DNA from: Thecamonas trahens ATCC 50062
Taxonomy: Eukaryota; Apusozoa; Apusomonadida; Apusomonadidae
DNA: 50,753 nt
Assembly (NCBI RefSeq): GCF_000142905.1
Contig: NW_013657647.1
Location: 178,389-229,141 of the forward strand
Direction: 5' to 3'
Of this stretch, positions 22,115 to 33,366 are shown piece by piece; within the stretch, counting starts at the first letter, position 1; each line of letters starts with the position of its first letter. A model generated the notes under the pieces. The model had not been told where the DNA came from. It did not search any database and was given only the letters and a program-made list of their open reading frames with translations. The position numbers were made by a program, and so were the translations under genes.

Positions 22115-23602
22115 ATGACGGATTCTTGGCTGACTGCTTCCAAGGGCGTTGCCGACTCGATGATCGATGATGGTGAAGACGAGCTCGTTGTCGAGGTCGT
22201 CGACGACTACTTTGACTGCTCAGAGGTCGACTCAGAGTTTGTTGCCGTTGATCGTGTTCATTCGTCAGGCTCTGCCTCGGCTTGGACTGCTTCCCTGTCG
22301 TCGGCCTCAGAACAGGTCGAGGACGACGGGTTTGGCGCGCCGACCACCCTTGGGCTCGACGATGTCGAGCTCGATCAGCTGGCGGCCGAGGCCAATGCCC
22401 GCCCGCAGCGCGAGAGCGACGGCTACTCGGACGACTCGTTCTTTGACGAGGACGAGGACGGGAACAAGGACGACGTCAACGTCTCTGCCGCTCCTAACAA
22501 CGACGCCTACCCCCCCGCCAGCCCGCCGCCGCAGCCGACGTCGGATCCGGCGTCGGACCCGGTTGATGGTGCAGTGTACTCGTTTGTGACCAGCTCGGAC
22601 GACCCACACGAGCCGCCGCTTGGCGCTGCGGTGCTCGGTGGCGCAGCAGTCGGCGCCGCAGCCGGTTCGATGGCCGCCCGCGGGCGGACGAGCTCGAAGC
22701 GAGGCCAGGGCAAGTCGAGCAAGCTCAACAAAAAGACCAGCGTCGAGTGGGGGCTCGAGTCGGACAACGACGAGTCGGCGCTCTCAGACGAGTACGTGTT
22801 TTTTGAAGGCGACGGTGCCGGTCGCTTCAATTGGTCCAAGTACCGCATCGGCTCACGGACCGTCCGTGTCTCGTCGTGGCGCTGCTGCGGGCGGCACATC
22901 GACACGCTGGAGACCGACAACGTCCTCGACGTGGGCCTTTTTCAGAACTGCATCCACCGGCGTCGTGGACGCGGCATCATCACCCTCGCCTCGCACGACC
23001 CGACTACTCCCATGCTGCGCCTCAAGGTCGACAACGCCATCCCTATTTTCCTCCGCCTCCGCGAGTACTGCGCCACCAACTGCGACCCCGAGGTGCTGGA
23101 GATCATCAAGTCCGACCGCAACGTTGAGCACTTTGAGCAGGACACCGACGCCCTCTTCTCGGGTGAGTACCTCTCTTGCTGCTACGGCCGCGGCTGCCCG
23201 TGCTCCTCGTGGGCATGCTGCTCCTGCTGCGAGCCGGTCGAGCGGTTCTCGGTCAACAACTCGCACATCCGCCTCGAGAACAAGTCGTGCTGCTACTCCA
23301 AGTTCTCCTCCGTCTTTATCGACTGGGCCTACGACATCAAGCTTCAGAAGCGATGCATGTGCTGCTGCACCCGCTGGTGCGAGTACGGTATCATCTCCAT
23401 CTACTCGTTCGACAACGAGGTCCCCGAGCTCAACATCCACGTCAAGGCCGGCCGCGGCACAAACCCCAAGGAGATCATGGATGGCATCGCCTCCCGTATG
23501 GACATCACACAGGCCACCCGCGACCACTGGCTGCGCTCGCGGACCCAGACCGTCGTCAACGAAGCTTTCAAGTCCATGGTCAAGGGTCGCATGCAGGGCT
23601 AG
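22115..23602 (+). CDS. Cys-rich protein with two tandem PH-like domains
   Basis: I do not recognise a named family. The 495-residue product has an acidic, disordered N-terminal half (residues 1-230, D/E/S-rich, with a short Ala/Gly hydrophobic patch around 170-190). Two similar beta-rich modules follow. The first (about 240-330) runs from YRIGSRTVRVSSWRCC through TDNVLDVGLFQNC to GIITLASHD and looks like a bacterial-PH (YdbS-type) fold. The second (about 365-460) has the same layout: FSVNNSHIRLENKSCC, DWAYDIKLQKRCMCCC, YGIISIYSFDN. Between and within them are Cys clusters (CCYGRGCPC, CCSCC) that could be palmitoylated or bind metal. There is no signal peptide, so a cytosolic membrane-associated role is plausible. 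It is a single exon. Confidence 0.75.
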   Translation: MTDSWLTASKGVADSMIDDGEDELVVEVVDDYFDCSEVDSEFVAVDRVHSSGSASAWTASLSSASEQVEDDGFGAPTTLGLDDVELDQLAAEANARPQRESDGYSDDSFFDEDEDGNKDDVNVSAAPNNDAYPPASPPPQPTSDPASDPVDGAVYSFVTSSDDPHEPPLGAAVLGGAAVGAAAGSMAARGRTSSKRGQGKSSKLNKKTSVEWGLESDNDESALSDEYVFFEGDGAGRFNWSKYRIGSRTVRVSSWRCCGRHIDTLETDNVLDVGLFQNCIHRRRGRGIITLASHDPTTPMLRLKVDNAIPIFLRLREYCATNCDPEVLEIIKSDRNVEHFEQDTDALFSGEYLSCCYGRGCPCSSWACCSCCEPVERFSVNNSHIRLENKSCCYSKFSSVFIDWAYDIKLQKRCMCCCTRWCEYGIISIYSFDNEVPELNIHVKAGRGTNPKEIMDGIASRMDITQATRDHWLRSRTQTVVNEAFKSMVKGRMQG

Positions 23603-23925
23603 TGAATGAACATACTTCCCATCCCCTCCTTCCTCGCCTCTGTTGCCGCCAATTTCCCCATTTCGCTCGAAACCAAAAAATTCGTCCTTCGTCCAAGAAC
23701 CCCTTTCCTCCAAAAAAAAGGCCTTCGGTCAGCTCCCCTTCCCCTCCCCCCCCCTCCCCCAAACCACGCGCACACCGCCATTCACTTCTCTCGACCACAC
23801 ATACATGTACGCCCCTCCCCCCTCCCCCCCCCCCCCCTCCCCCCTCCATTCCTTCCCCTTCTCTCCATTCCCACTCCCTTCCCCTTCCCCACCTCACTAC
23901 ATCCTTCCATGTGTCAGTTGCCAGG
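23603..23925. promoter_or_regulatory. C-rich intergenic region upstream of receptor gene
   Basis: No gene is supported. The stretch is strongly pyrimidine-rich on the plus strand, with C14 at 23824-23837 some 90 bp before the receptor ATG at 23926. An open frame runs through it from the previous gene but lacks the genome's codon bias. Confidence 0.45.
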
Positions 23926-26900
23926 ATGGTCACGTGGAGCCAACGCGGCGGCCATTCGGCCGCATTTGTGGCACTGGTTCTTTTTTGCGTTGCCCTCGCC
24001 GCTGGACCAGTGGGAGCAGCAACGATCGCTGAAGTCATGGCAGTCCCGCAGTGCGATACTGAAGGCAACACGCCGATGGTTCCAGATGCTGGCTTTCCCA
24101 TCACCGCCCGCGTCATTGCTGACATGGACGGCAACGGCATCGACGAGGTCCTAGCTGCTGACGGATCAACCGTCTGGATGCACTCGCACGCGGGCGCTTG
24201 GTCGTCCATAGTGGCAGCTTCGGCTATTGGCACCGTCGGCCATATCATTGCACCTGACATTAACGCCGATGGCTTCCTGGACATTGTCTTTGTCGTCGGC
24301 ACCAGCGCGTACGCTGCTATCAACGACAAAGTCGGCGGCTTTCACGGACCCGCCGTCCTCCTGCCCACTGCGGCACAGGATGACTTTCTGCGCAAGGTCG
24401 ACTGGAATGGAGACGGCGTTGACGACATTGCTGTAGTTACTTCTACTAAGACCACGATGTACGTCAACGACGGTTTGGGATCGTTCACCGCGAGTGGCGA
24501 TGCGCCGTTCGGCCGAGGCCAGTCGACTGGCGACGGCGCCGTCCATTTTCTGGATCTCGACAACGATGGCGATCTTGACATTGTCGGGTATACTGGTACT
24601 TTCGTCGCCTACATCTTGCGCGACGGGCTCATGCTTGCAGGTCAGCCGACTCTGCTGCACTCGGTCGCCGTCCTCGATGCACCGCCCAGCACCCTTGCCG
24701 ACCTTGACAACGACGCCAAGCCCGAGTACTACTTTGTCCTCGACAACAGCGTGATGAAGATCACGTACCTGGACGGCATCATCGGCATTGTTTCTGTACG
24801 GGAAGTGTTTGGGCTCACTGACCTCACACCAGTTGATGCCGATCGGGACGGTGACCTTGATCTTTTGGCTGCTACCGCTGGAGGCTCGTTGGTCTGGATG
24901 GAAAACACTGGCGCCAAAGACAGTCTTGTCCGCCAGCGCACCATCACACACGAATCGAGTTCTGTCCTGGTCGGCAACGTCTACACGGCTGGCCCGCACG
25001 ACATTTATCTCATTGGCACTTCCGTTTCCAAGCTCAGTTTTCCATCAACGCCGTATTTCGACGACACCACGTGGACCTTGAACACGCAAGAGGTTACCGA
25101 TCCCAGTGGGATCAGCAACTTCAACAACCTCAAGCCCGGAGATATCGATGGTGACGGCCTGGCCGATCTCATCGTAGGCGCCACTGTTCCAGGCTTTCAA
25201 GGTGCTACCACATTCTGGGTCAGGACAACTGCACTGCAGGGTCAACTGGGTAGCGTTACCGTCATCAACCAAGTCACCAATGTTGTGCTTCTTGTTGTTG
25301 ATGTTGACAACGATGGCGACATGGACGTTATCTCTAGAGCGTCATTCGCTGACGGTAACCTTGCCGCCGACATCAACGCGGATGGTGTGGGTCAGACCTG
25401 GCAACACCGAATCATCTCGTCGGAAAACAACATGTTTACCTTAGAGTTTCTCGACATTGACAGTGACGGGCACAACGATCTCCTAGTGCTGGACACAGCC
25501 GCTCCCATAGTCTTCTTTGGGTTAGGTGGAGGTCACTTTGTCGCCACCTCTGTCCCCATTCCACTTTCAGTACCTGCCGGGTATCCATTTTCACTTCAGC
25601 CGGTTGCCATCATTGACATCGATGGCGACGGTGGCCGCGACCTGATCGCTTCCGGCGGAGGCTTCCGGGACATCGGAGTCCTCAAGTGGGTTGGCAACAT
25701 TACCTACAACGAATATGCACCAATGGAGACGGTATGCTGTTTTCATCGTATCTCAACTGTCCGTGCCAACAACGATGACCTGGATGACATCTTTTATCAG
25801 TCCGATAACGACTTCACCGTCCGCCTCAACGATGGCACGGGCGGCTTTTCGGCGCCAATCATCATTCTCTCTCTCGCTTCAGTCTCTCAGGCGGTGGAGA
25901 TGACATATCTTTACGACGGCCGCATTGCTGTTGTGTTCATGCCAAATTTTTCCGCTCTGCGCATCGCCATCTCGACATCTCCTTTTCTCGTCGACCTCGG
26001 CGAGACCATCGTCGTCTCAGACGGTGACGACACCAGGGGTATGGTTGTTGGAGACTTTGATGCCGATGGCAGCCTTGACATTGTCTGGCCAGACCATCCC
26101 AATCTATCATTTCTCTCCATGGCCTACCGTAGCGCTTTGTTTGCCTACTCCGGGCGGACGCTGGCCTACCAGGCCGCTCTTCCGGGCTGCGAGTACGGTC
26201 CGACGTCGTTTGCCTGCCTCGTCGCCAACATCGCACGCATCCAGGTCTGCTCCGACAACGTCCTTCTCCTTCCGCCGGGCTCCTACCAGTGCCGCAGCGA
26301 GTCGCACCTCCAAGTCGTACGCCCTGTCTACTTGCGCGCGGAGATCCCAGGTACCGTTACCTTTGATTGCGCTGACGGTGACAACGGCGCTGTTCTCTTC
26401 CGTGTCATGCCCAATACCATCACCCCAGTCCTCGACTCGAGCCTCGTTCTCGAGGACATCGCCATCACCCGCATGGCCGCCACCGACGGCAGCATCTATG
26501 GCGCGCCAGGCATCCGCGTCGAAGGCGCTGGCGCCTCTCTCACTCTCAAGAACTCCAGCATCACCCACAGTACGAGCACTCCTGTCGCCTCGCCCAAGCC
26601 CATCCTCGACGTCGGCATCGGAGGCGCTGTGCTTGTCGGCGAGGGTGCGTCGCTCGTGCTTGACCGCGCGGTGCTGAGCGACAACACGGCGTTTTCCACC
26701 GGCGGCTCGATCTACGCCCGCGCAGCCGGCACGACCGTCACCGCCACTGCGTCCACGGTCACCAAGTCGATTGCGGTTCAGGGCGGCGCCGTTGCCATTG
26801 TTCAGGGTGCAAGCCTGGTGATGACCGACTCGGTCATGAGTGCCAACACTGCAACTGGTCTCGGCGGCGGCGGCTTGACCGTTGATGAGTTCTCGTCGGC

Positions 26901-28539
26901 ATCGCTGACCCGATCGCGCGTCCGCGACAACATGGCGAGCAGCTGCCCCGGCGGCGGCCTGCTTGTGCGTGATGGAAGCGCTGTGTCGCTGGTCGACACC
27001 GTTGTGACTCGCAACACCGCCCGGTTTGGCGGTGGTGTTGCAGCCGTTGCAACCGAGCTTGTCTCGCGCGTCAACGCCGCTGAAGCCTCGGCACAGCTTC
27101 CCATCGCCACAGGCGCGATCGCAGCGCTAGCACCAGCGGATGGGCGCGCCGCTACCATTGTGCTGACCAACTCGAACGTGACTCACAACGTGGCCCAGGC
27201 CAAGGCCGCCGGCATCCTCGCCTGTGGTGCGCCGGTCGCCGTCGCTGGTCCAACATCGGCTGTCCGCGACAACCGCGACGAGACGAGTGATGCTCGATCC
27301 GACGTCCTGCTCTGCACCGCGGATGGCGTGGCGGCCGGCTATGCCTCGGCAGCTGAGCTCACGTGGGTGCGGGTGAGCGACGCCGACTTTGCGACTGCGC
27401 TTGCTGGTGCCACCATCGGTGGACCGCTCGCGCGCATCGAGTGGGTCACACCTCCGCCAGCCTCGCTCGAGTCTTCGCGCACCTTTGGCGGCGTGGTCCG
27501 CGGCATCGACACGATGGGTCGCACCCATGTCGAGCACGCGCAAGAGCTTGTTCTCGGGTTGGCCTCGGACGATGTGGTGGGCGTGGGTGTGCCCGAGGCG
27601 CCGCTAGCGTCGGCGCTCGCACTTCCGCCTGAGATCCGGGTCCAAGCCAAGATGGACGTTGCAGACGCGCTGCCCATCGAGGTGCAGTACACTCTGGCGG
27701 CGGCTGGTACGCCCAGCATCGCGCTTGATGGCACAATCACACTTATCAGCTGTCTGACTGGGGCAGGGTCCACGGGTGTGGCCAACGGAATCGAGGTTCT
27801 CGAATGCGCGTGCCCGATGAACACCGTCGTCTCGACAGGGAGCATCAACATCACGGCTGGGACGTGCGTGTGCGTCGCTGGCACTTGGTCGCCGAGCGGT
27901 CAGCCCAATGTGCCATGTGCGCCGTGTCCAGTCGGGGCTTTGTGCGATGGCGTGCTGTCCAAACCGCGGGCGGCGCCGGGCTACTTTCCTGACAGCGGCG
28001 CGTTTGTGCGGTGCCCGACGACGGGCGCTTGCCTCGGCAACGGCCGATGCGCGCCGGGATACACCGCCCGGCTGTGCGCCAAGTGTGTCCACGGGTACTA
28101 TCGGCTTGGTGGGAGCTGCCGCAAGTGCGATACGAGCAAGAACGGTATCGTCGCTGCCCTTGTTGTCCTTGCCGCCCTCGCCATCACCGGTGCGCTGTAT
28201 GTCTTTTCGCTCGCCGAGAGCTTGCGGTACAAGTTTGTGGCGGCGATGATCGGCGTCAACGCGCTTCAGATCTCAGCCATGTACGGGCGGCTCGACCTCG
28301 ATTGGGGTCCGGTGGCCGACGTGTACTTTGACTTTGCATCGTCGGTTAACCTCAACTTTGAGCTCACCTCGCCCGAGTGCACAGTTGTTTCAGGAGTTAC
28401 GTTTCCCCAGCGTGGCGAGGACGTCGACACACGTCAGACGGTCCAGGCGGAGTCAAAACTCCGCGATCCTCCTGCCAGAAACAGTCTAGCATTGAAGGTA
28501 TCCGAAACTGTTGATCCGGACTACTGCAGCATCTTTTAA
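23926..28539 (+). CDS. FG-GAP/beta-helix surface receptor, truncated by LTR retrotransposon
   Basis: A signal peptide (hydrophobic residues ~12-28) is followed by about eleven FG-GAP/VCBS-like repeats, each with a calcium-loop pattern such as DIDGDGLADLIVG or DLDNDGDLDIVG (residues ~55-720), predicted to form a beta-propeller-like ectodomain. Next is a Ser/Thr/Gly-rich right-handed beta-helix region (~800-1130), a Cys-rich juxtamembrane module (CAPCPVGALC, CAKCVHGYY), and a transmembrane helix (IVAALVVLAALAITGALYVF). The frame is native to residue ~1487, then enters the LTR at 28386 and stops at 28537-28539. The relative at 42.5-46.3 kb has the same Cys-rich/membrane junction and continues with several more helices, so this copy has lost most of its membrane domain. 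Calcium-stabilised adhesion or sensing is the likely original role. Confidence 0.82.
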   Translation: MVTWSQRGGHSAAFVALVLFCVALAAGPVGAATIAEVMAVPQCDTEGNTPMVPDAGFPITARVIADMDGNGIDEVLAADGSTVWMHSHAGAWSSIVAASAIGTVGHIIAPDINADGFLDIVFVVGTSAYAAINDKVGGFHGPAVLLPTAAQDDFLRKVDWNGDGVDDIAVVTSTKTTMYVNDGLGSFTASGDAPFGRGQSTGDGAVHFLDLDNDGDLDIVGYTGTFVAYILRDGLMLAGQPTLLHSVAVLDAPPSTLADLDNDAKPEYYFVLDNSVMKITYLDGIIGIVSVREVFGLTDLTPVDADRDGDLDLLAATAGGSLVWMENTGAKDSLVRQRTITHESSSVLVGNVYTAGPHDIYLIGTSVSKLSFPSTPYFDDTTWTLNTQEVTDPSGISNFNNLKPGDIDGDGLADLIVGATVPGFQGATTFWVRTTALQGQLGSVTVINQVTNVVLLVVDVDNDGDMDVISRASFADGNLAADINADGVGQTWQHRIISSENNMFTLEFLDIDSDGHNDLLVLDTAAPIVFFGLGGGHFVATSVPIPLSVPAGYPFSLQPVAIIDIDGDGGRDLIASGGGFRDIGVLKWVGNITYNEYAPMETVCCFHRISTVRANNDDLDDIFYQSDNDFTVRLNDGTGGFSAPIIILSLASVSQAVEMTYLYDGRIAVVFMPNFSALRIAISTSPFLVDLGETIVVSDGDDTRGMVVGDFDADGSLDIVWPDHPNLSFLSMAYRSALFAYSGRTLAYQAALPGCEYGPTSFACLVANIARIQVCSDNVLLLPPGSYQCRSESHLQVVRPVYLRAEIPGTVTFDCADGDNGAVLFRVMPNTITPVLDSSLVLEDIAITRMAATDGSIYGAPGIRVEGAGASLTLKNSSITHSTSTPVASPKPILDVGIGGAVLVGEGASLVLDRAVLSDNTAFSTGGSIYARAAGTTVTATASTVTKSIAVQGGAVAIVQGASLVMTDSVMSANTATGLGGGGLTVDEFSSASLTRSRVRDNMASSCPGGGLLVRDGSAVSLVDTVVTRNTARFGGGVAAVATELVSRVNAAEASAQLPIATGAIAALAPADGRAATIVLTNSNVTHNVAQAKAAGILACGAPVAVAGPTSAVRDNRDETSDARSDVLLCTADGVAAGYASAAELTWVRVSDADFATALAGATIGGPLARIEWVTPPPASLESSRTFGGVVRGIDTMGRTHVEHAQELVLGLASDDVVGVGVPEAPLASALALPPEIRVQAKMDVADALPIEVQYTLAAAGTPSIALDGTITLISCLTGAGSTGVANGIEVLECACPMNTVVSTGSINITAGTCVCVAGTWSPSGQPNVPCAPCPVGALCDGVLSKPRAAPGYFPDSGAFVRCPTTGACLGNGRCAPGYTARLCAKCVHGYYRLGGSCRKCDTSKNGIVAALVVLAALAITGALYVFSLAESLRYKFVAAMIGVNALQISAMYGRLDLDWGPVADVYFDFASSVNLNFELTSPECTVVSGVTFPQRGEDVDTRQTVQAESKLRDPPARNSLALKVSETVDPDYCSIF
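28386..28531 (+). repeat. 5' LTR (146 bp)
   Basis: TGTTTCAGG...TGCAGCA, preceded by target duplication ACAGT. It includes a short inverted pair, GCGGAGT / ACTCCGC, around the sequence CAAA. Confidence 0.95.
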
Positions 28540-28608
28540 CAAGGGCACCGATGTGTGGGTGCTCAAGTGGGTGCTCTCGCTGCTGCTACCGGTGTTACCA
28601 GCACCCTC

Positions 28609-31600
28609 ATGAATCGACTCCCCGACCTGTCGGACGAGACGGCGCTGAGGGCGCTGCAAGCACTTGCCAACGCACTCGGTGAGTTCGCCAACGAACTTGA
28701 CGTCTACGGAAAGCACATGTCGAGGGCAACAAGGCAAGCCATCATGAGCAAGGCGAACAACGACAGCCGAGTCGAGAACCTTATGGTTCGCGCTACGGCG
28801 GTCGCGACGGATCAGGCCGCCTCACCCCTAAAGGAGGCGGCGGGTGACGTGACGGACACTGAGGAAAACAGATACGGCAGTTTGGCTGTGGACCCCTCAG
28901 CATGGTCGGCCGTGACGTCGGCTTTGGGCCGGAATGGCCTGGAGGAGGAGGCCCTGCGAGAGCACGGCTTACTGGCGACCGCGCTGTTCTTTGCGACCTT
29001 CATCAGCGAGGGCAACGTGATCGGGGCGGAGCGCGCTAAAGCGCGCGCATACCGCAAGAACATGACTCCGGAACAAGGGGAGTCGCTCATGGCGTACTGT
29101 TCACGCATACGTTCGTGGTTTGACAACATCCCGCCACTGAAAGGGATGCCGTCGGAAGAGTCGGTCATTGACCGGCTGGGCGAGACACTGGAAAAGCACC
29201 TTTTGCATGCACAATGGATCGAGCTCAGCCGGGAAGCCGGCTACACAGGGTTCGAACAGCCCTCCAGTCTCAACGTCATCGTCCGAGCGGCCTCTCGCAT
29301 GGGGCACCTCGGCATCGTCCTTCGGCGCGAGGCGCCGAAGAAGTCCCGCACCGCCGGGGCACAGGCAGCCGCGGCAACGGCGAACCCGGCGACAACCCGG
29401 CGCGCGCGCCCTGACACCAGAACGTGCTACAGGTGCCACGAGCCGGGGCATATCCGGCGAAACTGCCCGCAGAAGAGGCGCACAAAGCGCTGCGGGGCTT
29501 GCAACTCGACGGAACACGCGCTCGCCGCATGCCCGATCCTGGCAGCAGGTCGCGCTGCCATGGCCAGCGCGGACATTGAAAGCGCCGACGAGTATACCGG
29601 AGAGCAACACGGAGATGCAGAGCCGGAAGGGGAAGACGAGGAGGAACCCAACCAGTGGATCTCGGCGCGCCTCTCAGGCCCGCTGGGGTTCTACGAGGCA
29701 AATGGACTCATCGACTCGGGCAGCACGTTTTCGCTCATCTCCATGCGGACGGCATACTCGCTGGGCCTCGACATCGAGGGGAATCTAACGGCGCTAGAGC
29801 GCTCGACCGTGGACATCGGAAAGCGAACGCTCCTCATCATAGGCGCCGCCACCCTCCCCCTCGTACTAGCGGACGAGGCAAGACGCCAGCACACGTTCCT
29901 GATGCGAGTGCTGGTGGTGCCGGACATGGTCGCAGACTTGATCATTGGATGGCGGTTTTTGAAAGACGAGAAGGCATTCCCGGTCGCTCACCAGGACACG
30001 CTTGTGATCACGGGTAAGGGAAGCGAAGACATCAGGATCCCGATGCATACAGGGATCGGTCGAACGGCGGCGGTGGCGACCCCGACGATCGCCAGGAAGA
30101 CCGTCACCAAGGAGGATGTGACGTTTGGAAAGGACGTCACGCGCGAACAGCGCGAGCGCACTCTCCGGGTACTGAACAAGTACCCAGCGCTAGTGCTCGG
30201 CACGACGCCACGCCGGTTTACCTCGCTGGAGAAGGCGACTGTCGTGCTCATGGAGGGGGCCGAGCCGTTTTGGCGAGCAAGTAGGCCACGCTCGGCCCAC
30301 GAGCGAAAGATTCTCCAAGCAGAGCTGGACGCACTGGAAGACGCAGGCTACCTGAGGAAAGTCCCCGAGTCGGAGCGTACGATCGATTCCCATCCGTGGT
30401 CGTTGCCCGTGTTCCTGGTCAAGAAGGCGGGGAAGGTGACAAAGTATGATGACAACGGCAACCCACTCCCAGGCTCAATGCGGGTGGTGCAAGACGCCCG
30501 AGAGCTGAACAAGCGGTGTGCGAAAGAGTACAACGAAAAGCTTTCCGTGCGCTCCGTGCTAGACGCGGCAGGCAAGAGGCGCTACTGGACGCGGATTGAT
30601 TTTGATAAGGCCTTTCACCAAGTCATGTTACGAGAGGAAGACAGGGCCAAGATGGCCTTCTCGCTTGACACGGGCGAGCTTTACGAGTTCGTAGCGATGT
30701 CGATGGGATGGATTAACGCGCCATCAGTGTGGAACCGAGTCATGGCACGAGCACTGGGCCCGATGCTGCAGCGAGTGGCATTCTGGATGGACGACGCCGT
30801 AATGGGCTGCGACGACATCGACGAAGGCATCGAACAGCTCGAACAGCTGTTGAAGCGCCTGGACGAGGCGGGGCTTACGATCTCGCTCCCCAAACTGGAG
30901 CTCTTTGTCGATGAGACGGAGTTCGTGGGTTTAACGATCTCGGAGGAGGGCATCGGAATCAAGGAGACCGCCAAGGACCTTTTCCGGACGATGGAGCGTC
31001 CCACTACCACAGCGGCGCTCCGGTCGTTCCTGGGAGCGGTGCAGTGGTTCGCGGCATGGATACCACAGGCATCAGCCAAGTCGAACATACTCTCGATGTG
31101 CATGCGCAAAGGTCATCGACTGGAGTGGAATGCGGAGCGCATCGCGGCGTTTGAGTCGCTGCGCGACGCCATCGCAGACGCGGAGCCGCTCGCGCACGCA
31201 GCGGAGCTAGAACGCGAGGGCACAACGCCAGTGGTAGCGACGGACGCATCCGTACGGGCAGTGGGAGCCGTGCTGTCCGTGAGAGATGCCAAGGGCACGT
31301 CGCGGGTGGTGGCTTACGCCGCACGAGCTTTCGCGGAGCGCGAGCTATCAGCGGGCGTGCCGGACAAAGAGCTCGCGGCAGTGGTCCATGCGCTTACCAA
31401 GTTCGAACCGTACTTGGACGGGCGACGCTTCGAGCTGCAGACTGATTCACGGGCCGTCAAGGGGATGATCGAAAGCGAGGACCCGCCCCCGGACAGGAAG
31501 CGGGCGCGCTGGTTGGCATTTATCCGCTCTTTCACCTTCAACGTCGTGCACGTACCTGGAGAGAGCAACGGTGGTGCCGACGCCCTCTCCCGGCTGATCC

Positions 31601-33164
31601 TCAACCGCCCCGACCCAGAGTGGGAAGCCATGGCGGCAGAGGAGGACACGCGCGTGGAGAGGCGGATCAAGCGCTCTGTGGCCGCCCCAGTAACGACGCG
31701 CAGCCAAACGGCGTCACGCGACAATGCGCACATGGAGACAGTCATGGCGGCGCTGCTTTTCGACTCGGACGACGAGGAAGAGACGGACGAACCTCAGGCA
31801 GGCTCTCCGGAGCCCGCGGTGCGGGCACAGGAAGACACGGCGCTAACCGCGGCGTCGCAGACAAGACGCAGGCGGCAACGGGCAACAGCAGGCCCCCACC
31901 GTGGGCCACGCACCTTTACGGGCGAGTGGCGACTCGGGCCCGTACCGCCGAGGACGACGCTGACATACATCCGGAAGCTCAAAGAGGACCACGCGAGACA
32001 CCATCTCGGTCGAGATGCGATGGTGCACCGGGCCGTGGCACAAGGTTGGAGTAGGCCGGGAACACACAAGTGGGCACAACTTGTCGCCGACGGTTGCGCA
32101 GGCTGCCTGGCGTCGAAGCCATATCGATCGATGCATGGCGCGCCCGGGGCAGCAGTGACCGCAGGGGTTGAACTGCCAAACCAACGCTGGTCAATAGACC
32201 ACGCGGGCCCTTTCACATGGGGGGCGGAGCAGCACAAGCACTGGGTGCTGGTCGCGGTGGACGCTTTCTCGGGATACACGATGGTCGGGCTGATCGCGGA
32301 GCGCACGGCGCGGGCGGTGATCGACGTGCTGGAAGGAATGTTCAACGCAGAGAACGTACGGACACCGCGCTATCCAGCGAAAGGCGCCCCGCGTCGAGCG
32401 GAAGGTCTCCGCGGCCCAGATCACATACACGCTGACCGGGAGAAAAGCTTTATGTCAGCGGAGATGAGGCGATGGGCCGCGCAACCCGAGCGCGCAATCC
32501 TCGTCACGGCGGCAGCAAAGGGCCACCCCAAGGGAATGGGATGGCTGAGAAGCATGTTCAGAACATCAAGCGGGCCACCATGGCCTCCGGTTGGCACAAG
32601 CCGCTAACAGACACGCCGCATTCCTGGTTCGCAGTGATCCGGCAGGTTGTGAACGAGTACAACTTGACGCCACGCGAGTACGACCGCCGGCCGGGACACT
32701 CTGTCGTTTCCACCCCGTACGCGCTTTTCAAGGGCTCGGATCCACAGGGGACACGACACGAGGCAACAGTGGCAGATCGCCGGGCAGGAGTAGTCGCGGC
32801 TAGGCGGGCCCAGGAGATCGAAGGCGGCGGTCTAAACGCCGCGTCCCGCACGACGAAAGCGTTCAAGGTTGGCGACGAGGTGTGGTGGCGGACACCCGAG
32901 GGCGCAACACATGGCCCGCGATCGCTCAAGAAGTTCAAGTACGAGGGTCCCTATATCGTCACAAGCATCAAGACGAGGCACGATCAGACAGGTGGGACGG
33001 CCCCACCGAGAGTACCGCTCACGTATGTCATCCGCCATGCCTACGTGCGAAGCTCGCGCGACGCAGACGAGCACAAGGTGGTGAGTGTCCAGGATCTGCG
33101 CCCCGGCGCGACGATGCGGCTGGCAGGGTATCTCACAGAATTGCAGGCACAAGGAGCACAGTAG
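28609..33164 (+). CDS. Gag-Pol polyprotein with integrase frameshift
   Basis: Gag and Pol lie in one frame from the first in-frame ATG (28609) to a stop at 32605-32607. Two CX2CX4HX4C zinc knuckles are at about 29426-29535. A retropepsin-like Asp-Ser-Gly motif is at about 29713. Reverse transcriptase spans about 30240-30960, with the catalytic pair as Met-Asp-Asp near 30788. RNase H covers about 31220-31600, and integrase follows, with an HHCC-type finger (about 31990-32110) and the first two acidic residues of the catalytic triad (about 32199 and 32434). The third acidic residue and the GPY-type C-terminal domain lie in the -1 frame (to 33164), entered near the GGG at 32532-32534. As sequenced, integrase is broken; a base-call error or a ribosomal shift are alternatives. 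Codons are more A-ending than host genes, as expected for an independent element. Confidence 0.9.
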
Positions 33165-33220
33165 TGCGACATCGCGAACGATCGCGTAGGTAACGGCATA
33201 CCGACGCGATGGGGGCAGAT

Positions 33221-33366
33221 TGTTTCAGGAGTTACGTTTCCCCAGCGTGGCGAGGACGTCGACACACGTCAGACGGTCCAGGCGGAGTCAAAACTCCGCG
33301 ATCCTCCTGCCAGAAACAGTCTAGCATTGAAGGTATCCGAAACTGTTGATCCGGACTACTGCAGCA
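33221..33366 (+). repeat. 3' LTR (146 bp)
   Basis: Identical by eye to the 5' LTR and followed by ACAGT, the target-site duplication. Confidence 0.95.

Larger units (their letters stand above)
28386..33366 (+). mobile_element. Complete Ty3/gypsy-type LTR retrotransposon
   Basis: The element is 4,981 bp. Both 146-bp LTRs begin TG and end CA and read identical by eye. A 5-bp direct duplication, ACAGT, flanks it (28381-28385 and 33367-33371). The internal domain order is zinc knuckles, protease, reverse transcriptase, RNase H, integrase with a GPY-type C-terminus, which defines the Ty3/gypsy group. A purine-rich candidate polypurine tract (GATGGGGGCAGA) precedes the 3' LTR. No tRNA primer site starts directly after the 5' LTR; the first TGG is about 25 bp in. 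Identical LTRs imply a recent insertion. Confidence 0.95.
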
